Assembly: GCF_000321225.1 (NCBI RefSeq)
Contig: NW_004450267.1
Coordinates: 6,000,344 to 6,064,343 of the forward strand
Source: Odobenus rosmarus divergens
Taxonomy: Eukaryota; Chordata; Mammalia; Carnivora; Odobenidae
DNA: 64,000 bases
Direction of reading: 5' to 3'
The notes under the pieces were generated by a model that worked only from the letters and a program-made list of their open reading frames with translations, did no database searches and was not told the origin of the DNA. This document shows, in pieces, positions 45,301 to 57,300 of the stretch. How positions within the stretch are numbered: position 1 is the first letter of the stretch; the number at the start of each line of letters is the position of its first letter. A program made the translations under genes and the position numbers.

Positions 45301-48300
45301 AGAAATGCATAGGGCAAGGTATAGAGAAAGGGCAAGGAGTTTCCCCCCATCAGAGCCCCATTCTCTAGGAATCTCTTGGGGAAACCTCATTTGGAATGGA
45401 GCTGGGAGGCCAGCAAGAGGAAGCTCTGTGCCCTACCATTCATTGTCAATTGCAGACCTAACAGGAAGTGATGGACCTTGCATGTGGATACTATTTTACT
45501 TTCCCAGCAGGAGGAAGAATGTTTTTGCTTCTTACCTGGCGATAGTCCAGCCAATGAGAGACTGTCACAACTAGCCAATGAAAAGCCATTATACTTTGAA
45601 CTACCAGTTTATTCCAGTAGACATTTTGCTTGTAACAACCCTCCCAGCTTCCTTTTTTTCTCTGTAAAAGAGTATTATTCCTCTCCTTTGTTCTTCAGAC
45701 TTGTGTATGGTTTTATTGTAGTATGCTTGTCCTGGATTGCAGTTCTCTGCTATTCCCAAATATATTTTTGCTGGAAAAATAACCAGTTTTATTTTTAAGG
45801 TTAACAGTGTTCACCAACAGGAAACTCCAAACCCCATCCTTTTGGGTTTTATAGAGGCTTCATTACGTAGACATGATTGATTAAATCATCAGCCATTAGA
45901 GAACTCAATCTGCAGCCCCTCTCTCCTCATCAGAGATAGAGTAGGTGAAGACTGAAAGTTCCAACCCTCTATTCACATGGTTGGCTCCACTGGCAAGCAG
46001 TCCCCATCCTTAGGTGCTTTCCAAAAGTCACCTCATTAACATAACAAAAGACACCTTTATCACTCTCATCACTTAGGAAATTCCAAGAGTTTGAGAACTC
46101 TGTGCCCTAATGGGGCAAAAGCCAAATGCATCTTTCCTATTGTAAGCCCCAGTATCACAGTCTGTAAATTCTGTAGTAATGTCTCCTGTTTCATTCTTGA
46201 CATTGGTAATTGGTGTTCTCTTTTTCTCTTGGTCAGTCTGCTTAGAGGTTTATCAGTTATATTAGTCTTCTCAAAGAATCAGCTCTTAGTTTTATTGATT
46301 TCTCTATTATTTTTCTGTTTTCCATTTGATTTCTGCTCTTTATTATTTTCTTCTTTTTTCTTTGAGTTTAATTTGCTCTTTTTCTAGTTTCTTTTTTTTT
46401 TTTTAAGATTTATTTGAGAAAAAGAGAGCACAAGCAGGGGGAGTGGCACAGGGAGAGGGAAAAGCAGGCTCCCCGCTGAGCAGGGAGCCCAACGCAGGGC
46501 TCATCCCAGGACCCTGGAATCATAACCTGAGCCAAAGGCAGATGCTTAACCAACTGAGCCAACCAGGCACCCCCTTTTTCTAGTTTCTTAAAAGAGAAGC
46601 TTAGATCATTAATTTGAGGGTTTTTTTTCCTAAGGTAGGTATGTAAAGCTATAAATTTTCCTCTAAATGTTGCTTTAGCTCTATGCCACAAATATTAATT
46701 TGTTCTAATTTTATTTTCGTTCAACTAAAAGTATGTGGGGCTTGAACTCAACAGCTGTGTGAACCAGCCAGGCTCCCCCTTTTAATTTAAGTATAGTTGA
46801 CCTACAGTGTTAGATTAGTTTCAGGTATGCAACATAGTGATTCAACAAATTTATACCTTATGCTAAGCCAACCACAAGTGTAGCTACAATCTGTCACCAT
46901 ACAACACTCTTAGAATACCACTGACTGTATTTCCTATGCTGTACCTTTTATTTCTGTGGCTTATAGATTCCATAACTGGAAGCCTGTATCTCCCACTCCT
47001 CTTCACCCATTTTGCCCATCCCTTCACCCCCTTTCCATCTGACAACCATCAGTTTGTTTCCTATATTTATATGTCTGATTCTGCTTTTTGTTTGTTTATT
47101 CATTTGGTTTTTTTTGTTAGATTTCACCATTTTGCTAATGTTATATATTACCTCTACATATATATATTATAAATCTCACAATTATAATTTTCCAATTTTA
47201 GCTTTAAACAGTTAATGTCTTTAAACAAATAAAAAGAAAATAAATATATGTATAATTGTGTTGAGGGTCTCCAAGACCACGTCAGGTTTAGTGACTTGCT
47301 AGAGGACTCCCAGTACTTGGCATATGGTTGTACTCAAGCTAAGATTTATTATAGGGAAAGGATACAAAGCATAGTCAGCAAAGAGAAAAGGCTCATGGAG
47401 CAAAGACTGGAGGAAACCAGGCACAAGCTTACAAGACTCCTCTCCTAGGGGAGTCACATAGGATGTGCTTAATTCATCTGTAACTTGTAACAAGAACAAA
47501 ATGTTGTCTGACAGGGAAGCTCATCTGAGCCTATGAGTCCAGGGTTTTTGTATGAGATTGGTTATGTAGGCACAATTTCAGTCCCTAAAATTTCAGACTC
47601 TGAGGAGTAAACAAGTATTCAGCATAAACTATATTGTTTCTATTAATACTTTAGGTACAATGAACTTACCTTATTTAGGGAGATTTTATATCAGTGTAGG
47701 GAACTGATTACCAGTCAGGTTCTCAGACCTACAAAAGACTGAATGTTTGTGTCCCCTCCAAAATTTATATGTTGAAATCCTAACTCCCATTGTGTTGGTT
47801 AGGAGGTGGGGTCTTTTGTAGGTGATTAGATCATGACAGCAGAGCCATAATGAATGGAATTAATACCCTTATGAAAGAGACCCCAGAGAGCTCCTTTGCC
47901 TCTTATGCCAAAGGACACAGTAAGAATATGGCCTTATGAAACAAGAAGGGGGCCATCACCAGACACTCAATCTTCAAACACCTTGATCTTGGACTTACTA
48001 GTCTCCAAAATTGTGAGAAATAAATTTCCATGTTTATAAGCCACCCAGTTTATGGTATTCTGTTATAGCAGCCTGAACTGACTGATAAAAGATCCAAGAT
48101 ACCATCTAGTGTCATTTGCATGTCCATGAAGAACTTCCTTTAGAATGAATGAATGAAGAATTCATTCAAATAGAAAGAATGAAGAACTTCCTTTAGAAGG
48201 AAATGAATATAGTGCTGGTGATGAATTCTCTTAATTTTTGTTTGTCTGAAATATATTTATGTCCTCTTCACTTTTGAAGGGTAGTTTCATTGTATATGGA

Positions 48301-51300
48301 CTCCCTTTAGCACTTTATTTGTTCCATTGTCTTCTGGTCTCCATTTTTTTTTTTTTAATTAAAGACTACTTTTTAGAGCAGTTTTAGTTTTACTGAAGAA
48401 CAGAGAAGAAGGTACAGAGATTTCCCAAATGCCCTGTTTCCCCTCACATGCATAGATTCCCCCATTATCAACATCCCCAACTGGAGTAGTACTTTTGTTA
48501 CAATTGATTAACCTACACTGGCACATTATAATCACCCAGAATTCATAGTTCACATTATGATTTGCTCTTGATGGGGTACATTTCATGGGTTTGGACAAAT
48601 GTATAATGAAATGTATTCATTAATATAGTATCATACAGAGTATTTTTACTGCACTAAAAATCCTCTGTGTTCCATCTGTTCATCTCTCTTCTCACCTCTA
48701 CCCCCTGGCAAACACTGATCTTTTTACTATGTCCATAGTTTTCCCTTTCCCAGAATGTCATATATTTGTAATCATACAGTATAAAACTTTTCAGATTGGC
48801 TTCTTTCATTTAGTATCCTGTATTTAAGCTTTCTCCATGTCTTTTCATGGCTTGATATTTCATCTTTTGAGCTTTAAATAATATTCCATCATTTGGATGT
48901 ATCACAGTTTATCTGCTAGCATACTGAGGAACATCTTGATAACTTCTAAGTTGTGGCAGTTATGAATAAGGCTGCTATAAATATCTGTGTATAGGTTTTC
49001 TGTGTACAGGTTTTCTGTGTACAAACATCTTTGTACATAATTTTTAATTCATTTGAGCAAATAGCGAAGAGCACAGTTGCTCAGTTGTAATGGTAAGAGT
49101 GTATTTTGTTTTGTAAGAAACTGCCAAGCTGTCTTCCAAAGTGGCTGTACCATTTTGTATTCCCACCCACAATGAATGAGAGTTCCTGTTGCTCCACATC
49201 CTTGGCAGCATTTGGTGTTGTCCATGTTCCAGATTTGGGTCATTCTAATAGATGTGTAGTAGTATTTCATTGTTGTTTTAATTTGTATTTCCCTGATGAC
49301 ATATAATATGGAGCATCTTTTCATATGCTTGTTTGCCATCTGTATATCTTTTCTGGTGAAGTGTTTGTACACATCTTTTGCCCAGTTTTTAATTGAACTG
49401 TTCATTTTCTTAATGTTGAGTTTTAAGACTTCTTTGTATATTTTGTGTAATAATCCTTTATCAGATGTGTCTTTTGCAAATATTTTCTCCCAGTCTGTGG
49501 CTTGTCTTACTCTCTTCATGTTATCTTTCACAGAGCATAAGTTTTTAATTTTAATAAAGTCAGATTTATCAATTATTTCTTAGATCTCTCTTTAAGTGTT
49601 GCATCTTTTTTTTTTTTTTTAAGATCCATCTATTTTAGAGAGTGAGAGAGAGCACGCATATGCACCAGTGGGGGGATTGGCAGAGGGTGGAATCTTCAAG
49701 CAGACTCCCCACTGAGGCAGAGCCTGTTGCTGGGCTTGATGCTGGGTTCAATCCCACGACCCATGAGATCATGACCTGGGCTGAAACCAAGAGCTGGATG
49801 CTTAACTGACTAAGGCACTCAGGCACCCCATTTAGTGTTGTATCTAAAAAGTCATTGCCACACCCAAGCTTGTCTAGGTTTTTTCCTATAATATCTTCTA
49901 AGAGTTTTATGTTTTGCACTTTACATTTAGGTGTGTAATCCATCTTGAGTTAGTTTTTGTGAAGGACATAAGGTCTGTCTCCAGGTTCTTTTTTTATTTT
50001 CAATATGGCTGTCCAGTTGTTCCAGTAGCATTTGTTGAAAAGACTTTCTTTGCTCGTTGTATTACCTTTGCTTCTTTGTTAAAGATCAGTTGGCTGTATT
50101 CACGTGGGCTTATTTTTGGGCTCTCTTTTCGGTTCCATTGATCTATTAGTCTATTTTTTTCCTTTTTTAAAATTTTTAATTGAAGTATAGTTGATGTATA
50201 ATATTAGTTTTAGGTGTACAACATAGTGAGTTGACAATTATATACATTACAAAATGCTTACCACAATAAATGTAGTTACTATCTGTCACTATAAAATGTT
50301 ATTACAATTTTGTTGACTATATTCCCTATGCTGTACTTTTCATCCCTGTGACTTGTTTATTTTATAACTGTAAATCTGTATCTCTTTATCCCCTTCATCT
50401 GTTTTGCCTTCTCTACCTCCCTCTCTTCTGGCAACTACCAGTTTGTTCTCTGTATTTATGAGTCTGTTTTTTGGTTTTTGTGTGTTCATTTTTATTTTTT
50501 TAGATTCCGCATATAAGTAAAATCATGTTGTCTTTCTCTGACTTATATCACTTAACATAATACACTCTAGGTCTATCTATGTTGTCATGAATGGCAAGAT
50601 TTCATTCTTTTTTTATGGCTGAGTAATATTCCATTGAGTAATACCACATCTTCTTTATCCATTCATCTGTCAATGGACATTTAGGCTGCTTCTATATCGT
50701 GGCTATTTTAAATAATGCTGCAATAAATATTTGTCTCTTTTGTTAATACCACATGTTTTGATCACTGTAGCTTATAGTAAATCTTGAAGTCAGGTAATAT
50801 AAGTCTTCCAACTTTGTTCTTCTCCTTTGACATTGTATTGGCTATTCTTGGTCTTTTGGCTTTCCATATAAACTTTAGAATCAATTTGTTTGGTGTCCAC
50901 AATATAACTTCCTGGGATTCTAATTGGGATTGCATTCAGTCTATAGATCAAATTGGGAAGAGCTGACATCCTGACAATATTGAATCTTCTATCCATGAAC
51001 ATGAAACATCTCTTCATTTATTTAGTTCTTTTATTTTTTTTCTGGTTAGAATCTCAATTGGCTAATCTATACAACACCCTTTAAATTTTTTTTCAAATCT
51101 ATTCTTTCTTTCAGGTCATAAATAAGGTTCATCTTAAGGCAAATCATGTTGTAAAAAGAGATGTTGATGAACATTTAAGAATCAAGACTGTCTATGATAA
51201 AAGTATTGATGAGTAAGTACACCATTATTTTGCCTTTTTAAAATTAAGAATCATGGGGCACCTTTATTATAAAAAATAAAAAGGTGGGAGGCGCCTGGGT

Positions 51301-54300
51301 GGCTTAGTTGTTAAGCGTCTGCCTTCGGCTCGGGTCATGATTCCAGGGTCCTGGGATCGAGCCCCTCATCGGCTCCACGGGAAGCCTGCTTCTCCCTCTC
51401 CCACTCCCCTTGGCTTGTGTTCCCTCTCTCGCTGTGTCTCTCTGTCAAATAAATAAATAAAAATCTTTAAAAAAAATTAAGAATCAAAGTATTAAAGATA
51501 TTTTCATCTATTACCTGAAGATCCATAGATGGAGCTACATGCTAATGCACCTCCAAGATGCAATGAAGCTTGGGGCGCCTGGGTGGCTCAGTCATTAAGC
51601 GTCTGCCTTCGGCTCGGGTCATGATCCCAGGGTCCTGGGATTGAGCCCCGCATCGGGGTCCCCGCTTCTCCCTCTCCCACTCTCCCTGCTTGTGTTCCCT
51701 CTCTTGCTGTGTCTCTCTCTGTCAAATAAATAAACAAAATCTTAAAAAAAAGATGGAATGAAGCTAAAAATGCTTTTTAGCCTGGAAAGGTGAAAACCAT
51801 GGGATATGATTAAAATCTATACATCATAAACAGTTTAAACAGAACAAGTATGGATCTACTTGGATGTGGTCATAACATACCTGGAAGGAAGCTCCTCAAT
51901 AAGTACTTGGAGGAAAAATAAAAGGAAGTACTAATATATACAATAAGAACATTTACAAAATTATTAGCCAGAGGGATGATAGTCTAATCTTTCATTTAGT
52001 GTAAGAGGGGTTCAGAAAATAGATAAATTATGAATCTGTAGTCATGTACGAAGAGCTATTAGGAGTGATTGATATCTTTCCCTCTCCTTAATTTCCCAGA
52101 AGAATGAGATAACATGAGCATGCCTAGCTTTGTGCTTTGCTATAGAGTAAACTCAAATGTTTATTGAGGTAAATTGAGATTTTAGGGGACTGACACTAGA
52201 TCTGTCCACAAAGCATTCCTTGGGGGTCCTGCCAGATATATTCTGAACAAATGAGACAGTGCTATGCCCATCGTGGCAATTCTTATGTTTTATGTCTTCC
52301 TTTTCAGATTGCTCCCTGAGAAAAGATACCTTGTAAAGGTATGTAATAAATACTCATGGCTTGAATTTGATACTTAAAATGGGTGCACTTTATTATATAA
52401 ACTATACTTCAATAAAGAAAATATATACATGACTGTTTAGTGAATGAATGAATAAAAGGTGTTGGTAATGAATGTATTTATCATTTTCTTCAAAGGCGTC
52501 TCTGTGATGCACTCACCAAAACTTTGTCCTTATTTGATGCTAAATTAGTCTTCTCATTTTACAATTTAATAGTAAATCAATCTTCTTGTTTTCTTGTTCT
52601 CCTATGTTTTGTGGGAGAAGAACATGCTAAAGATAGGGTGAAGAAGACAGTTTTTGAAATACATTGAGAATACTCTTGTCTTGTGGAAATACTCACTCCC
52701 CTGAAGATGGATGTATCTGTTTATATGATATGCCGAAGTTGCTTATAGAGGTGCTAACTTCAACAGTTTCTTGGCTGTTAGTCACACATGCACATTAAGC
52801 CAATTCATTATGGGTCACAGAAATTGGTGAGATTAAAGTAGATCTTCTAAACATAAGATTTTTTTAACATAAATTACCTTAACATTGGAATCATCTAATT
52901 CAGTCCCAAATTTGAAGTAATTTAGATTAGTTGAGATTTATATGTTCTAATATTCTTATTAAGTGGAGATAGGGAAGGAATTTTTCACTTAGTTCTCTTT
53001 CCGCAAACTCAACTAAGAAAATAAGGAAATTCCTTTGCTCCTAGACTCATTCTCTTGCCACACAACCTTTGACTAACTAGCGTATTGTATTCCAGAATTG
53101 TAAAGTTTTCCCCTTTTTTCCCCCTCAGTCATTAATATCCTATGCTTACTTGTTTTAAATATATTTGTCCTTTAACTACAATTCTTTCTTTTTCAACTTT
53201 TATTTAGAACAAACTTTTTCCACAAGCTATCTCTTACTTAGAGAAGACTTTCCAGGTTCGTAGACCTTCAGGCAGTATCCTACTTAGCAGGTATGTCACA
53301 TTCAATACAGGTCATTTTCTTCACTTGTTTAGTACGCTGACCTCCCCATTCTGCCAATATGACAAATTGCAAAACTCATACTAGAATATTTCATTATGTT
53401 TGTCCTTAGAGACCAAACTGCAAGGTATTTAAAAAGAATAAGAAAACACCTGTTAGGTAATCAGTCGTTCCCTGATTTTCCATTATGAGGTGACCTGCTA
53501 GATCTTTTCCTAGGGTTTAGTTTCCTGTTCCTCATAGCCCCTTCCTCCCTCATGTGTCTACAGTAGAGGCTTATGAATTATTTGAGAGTTTAAAAACCTA
53601 GCTTAGGAGAATTTCCCATGAAACTAAAATTCTTTCTTAGTCCACTTTTCTAACAAAAATAGTAATCATTATTAATGAACTAATATAGTAGCTGCTAGGT
53701 TTTTAAAATTTTTTTAACTACTGTGAACTATTTTTCTTTCTTTTTTTGTTTTTTTTTGTAATTAAATTTTGATGTACAAATGAACTGAAGACAACGTACA
53801 ACAAACCGATACCTACAGAAGGAAAATGATCCCCATAGATACTGTACTGGGGAATTTGCAGAGCATACAAAATGCGGCCCAGTTATAGTGCCTGAGGAGC
53901 ACCTCCAGGTAATTCACCCTACTCTTTGCCTAGTTTTTACTCTTTTTTTTTTTTTTAAAAGATATATTTTTTTTGAGAGAGAGAGAGACACAACGAGAGA
54001 GGGAACACAAGCAGGGGGTAGTGGAAGAGGGAGAACTGGCTTCGCGGGGAGCTGGATGCAGGGCTCAATCCCAGGAGCCTGGGATCATGACCTGAGCCAA
54101 AGGCAGACGCGTAACAACTGAGCCACCCAGGGACTCTGTTTTTACTCTTTAGGATAAACTGAGAGAGGGAGATTGTGAATCTGTGAGTGTCACCAAGGAA
54201 TTTTTATAGACTTAAGTTCAAAAGCTTCATTTTTCTTTCAAAAGTAATCTTAGCTCATTTTATTCTTTCATTTTTTTTCAAATGAATTTGATGATACCTT

Positions 54301-57300
54301 CTTTCCTTTTTTTTTCTTTTTTCAATTTATCTCTGGGGCTGCTGAACCATTTCAGCTTAGAACTTTATCTTTGTCTTCCAAAACATCTTTTAGCAGGTAT
54401 ATACTCAGTATTTTTGAAGGGCAATTTGATATTATCTCTTAAAATAAAAATATGTATGGTATGCTTCAACCCAATTTGGAAGTGTATTCCATAAAAATAC
54501 TTACAAATCTGCAATATATGTTCAAGGATATTCTTTGCAAAACTATAAATATGCCAATATTAGTATTAAATTATGGTATAATCCTATAGTGGAATACTAT
54601 GCAGCTGTTAAAGAATGAGGTAGATCTCTATATACTGACTTGAAAAGATATTTAAGCTCTTAAATGAAAAAAAGTTGGAAATCAGTATGTGTAGTTAGCC
54701 TATTTTATTTAAGAATTATAATCAATAATTCAACTTAATAAAACTGAAATAAAAACATAAAAGAATTAAGTGTAAGTAGATATACAATAAAAAATTACGA
54801 AACCAACTAGCGGTATACACATCCTAAAGAATCTGGAGCCAAATCAAAATATTAATGGTTTTCTTTAAGAACTGGAGTGTGGGGGGCTTTTCTTTGGTAA
54901 TTATGTATTTTTGTAATGTTCTGATTTTTCATATTAAGCATATACTACTTATCAGTAAAAAGATAAAAATTTTAAATGTGTATACGAGGAAACCAATTTA
55001 TTATACATATACATTTGAAAATATGATTATTGCCTTAGCTGTTTTTCTCTATTGAACTGTGTTCTCTGGTTACTTCTGGAAAATGAATATATTACTGAAC
55101 ATTTACTTTGTAACCAAAATTAAGCATATGTTTATATGAAGTTTACTTTGTATTTTTTTTATTAAGTTATATGAAGCTCAGTAAGGCTTTTAGAGGCCTG
55201 TATATTGGCACTAATACAACTAACTTACTCAGCTTTCATTTCTTTTCTCAGATTTCTTGGGAGTGTATAAAAGGTTTTAGGGACACGTTTAAAAGTTAAA
55301 ACAACTTGTTATTACATATCCAGCTCTTTTCCCAAGAAATTTAGAGGCATTTTATAGACATTTTAAGACCCATTCCTTAGGGCACATGGTTGGATCAGTT
55401 GAAAGAGCATGAAAATCAATCTCTGGGTCATGAGTTTGAGCCCCTCATTGGGTGTAGAGATTACTTAAAAATAAAATCTTAAAAAAAAAAAAAAGACATT
55501 TCTTTGCTTTTTTTCTAAGGTATTTTTTGTTTTCAATTCTGTTGGCTTCTCCAAATTCTGCTTCTTCTTACTTCTTGATGGGTTGGGTGGGGGGGTGTCC
55601 TGATTTTTTTTTTTTTAAATACATGAGTGATCATGGAAAAGGATGTTTAAAAATCACAACTTTTTGTAACACTATTAATAGGTTAAAGTAATGGAACTGA
55701 AAAATTATAAATATATTAGAGAAACAAGAGTAAACAATGTAATGAAATGGTGATTTCTGGTTTTTTTTTTCTATATAAAACCATCACTTACACCCCAAAA
55801 AATCACAATTTACTGATTTTTTAATTTGTAATTTGGAGGTTTGAGAGAAGAAGTTCTCTAAAAAGCAGCTGTTACACGGGCAAAGATTTAATTAAAAAAC
55901 TAAAAATAAGAGTGATGTTGAGGTGACTTTACCCTTTAAACTCATCTTTAAAAGGTAAAGATGACTTTAACTTTTTACTTTGTGTATGTTTGTATTATAT
56001 GAATTTTTAACAAGATACAGGAATCACTTTATAATAGAAAATACATTTCCATTAGGTAAAAAGCTTTTTATTAATTTTGAAATAACTGTAGATTCACAAG
56101 AATATACAGTATATATGTGTATATATACACACAAGAAGGTCCACTGTAATTTTTCACCTAGTTTCAAAGTTTAAAAGTTTAAAACCTTTTCTATTTGTCT
56201 TTTTTTGCATCCTAGTTGACTGCCCTTAAAAATAATAAACGATTGTCTTAATTAAGATTATAGATTTATAATCATTTATAAAATAGGAATTTTGGTAAAA
56301 TAAATTCAAAATTAGAGGAACTGAGTAGAGGTAGGAATGGATTTTGATAAAAATTGAAGGGTAATAAAAGTTAAATCATATGAATTTAGAATCTGGATTC
56401 ACTATAAAATAAAAGTCCCTATGGCTAACCTTGTCTCTGGTCTGATTTTCTGTTGCCTGCCGTGGGCTCAGCGATGCAGGGTCTGCCGTGGGGGCAAGTG
56501 GTCCTGTGTAGCAGTGGGTGTGCAAGACCAAGAGGGCGTCCGGGATGCAGACTTTGTTCTGTATGTTGGTGCTCTGGCCACCGAGAGGTGCAGCCATGAA
56601 AACATCATCTCTTATGCAGCCTATTGTCAGCAGGAAGCAAAAATGGACAGGTAAACTTTCCCCCAAGACTTATTTTCCAAGATCTAAAATGGGAACTCTT
56701 AAAATGAATCCTAAGTGTTTAGAGTACAGGATGTTTGCATTTTCTAGATTGCCTCCAGTAGTAAGAAACTGTACCCTGCTTGAATGGGGTAGTGGGGATG
56801 GTAGGGCATGGGGGGGTGGAGGAGAGTGTCAGGTGATAGAACTGTTATTCATATGGTAATGTCAGTACCAACTCCAAAGATAAAGTCTACTGTGGAGAGA
56901 ATTTTCTTTGGAAGTAAATACCTCCCTAAGGAAACAATTTTAACTTTAATTTTAGCACCTCTGTGCTAAATCTGTAAGATGTTAAAAATAACTGTTCATC
57001 TAATTGTCATATTATTTGCTATGTCCTTCATTAGATAAATTATCACTTAAAATATTTAGAGGCTCTTTTTTTATTTACAAAAGATTTAAAAAAAAAAATT
57101 TCCAAGTGAGGCAGGCTTGAAATGAAATGTTATTTTATATGCAGAAGATTGCCTGTCACATTCCAAACAAGTCAGTCAAAGATATTAGAAATTGCCATGT
57201 CTCAGGATAGATTGTAACATTCTCAAATCTAGGAGAGTTAATGTGACCAGTTCATATGTATATTAGGACCGCTGCTGAGGTCTTGAACTTTCATCTATCT

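Larger units (their letters stand above)
43050..46720 (-). mobile_element. Antisense L1 ORF2 region, split by SINEs and LTRs
   Basis: Text such as TCTGCATCAATTAATATAAT, GAAGGATATTGGTCTGTAG and AGTTTTATTGATTTCTCTAT is antisense L1 ORF2, running from the RT region (left) toward the ORF2 N-terminus (right). Inserts are SINEs at 43182, 43577, 43950, 44628, 46394 and an LTR complex at 44975-46158. All frames are broken. Confidence 0.8.
48350..51025 (-). mobile_element. Antisense old L1 (ORF2 C-terminus and 3' UTR), with nested L1 and SINE
   Basis: A minus frame at 49531-49049 reads [20 protein letters not shown] and [20 protein letters not shown], typical ORF2 C-terminal text; a minus frame at 51017-50790 ([20 protein letters not shown]) continues ORF2 upstream. 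It ends about 90 bp before LMLN exon 2. Confidence 0.88.

Noticed and set aside
49049..49531. 160-codon minus frame as a gene
   Set aside because: It is L1 ORF2 C-terminal text from an antisense L1.
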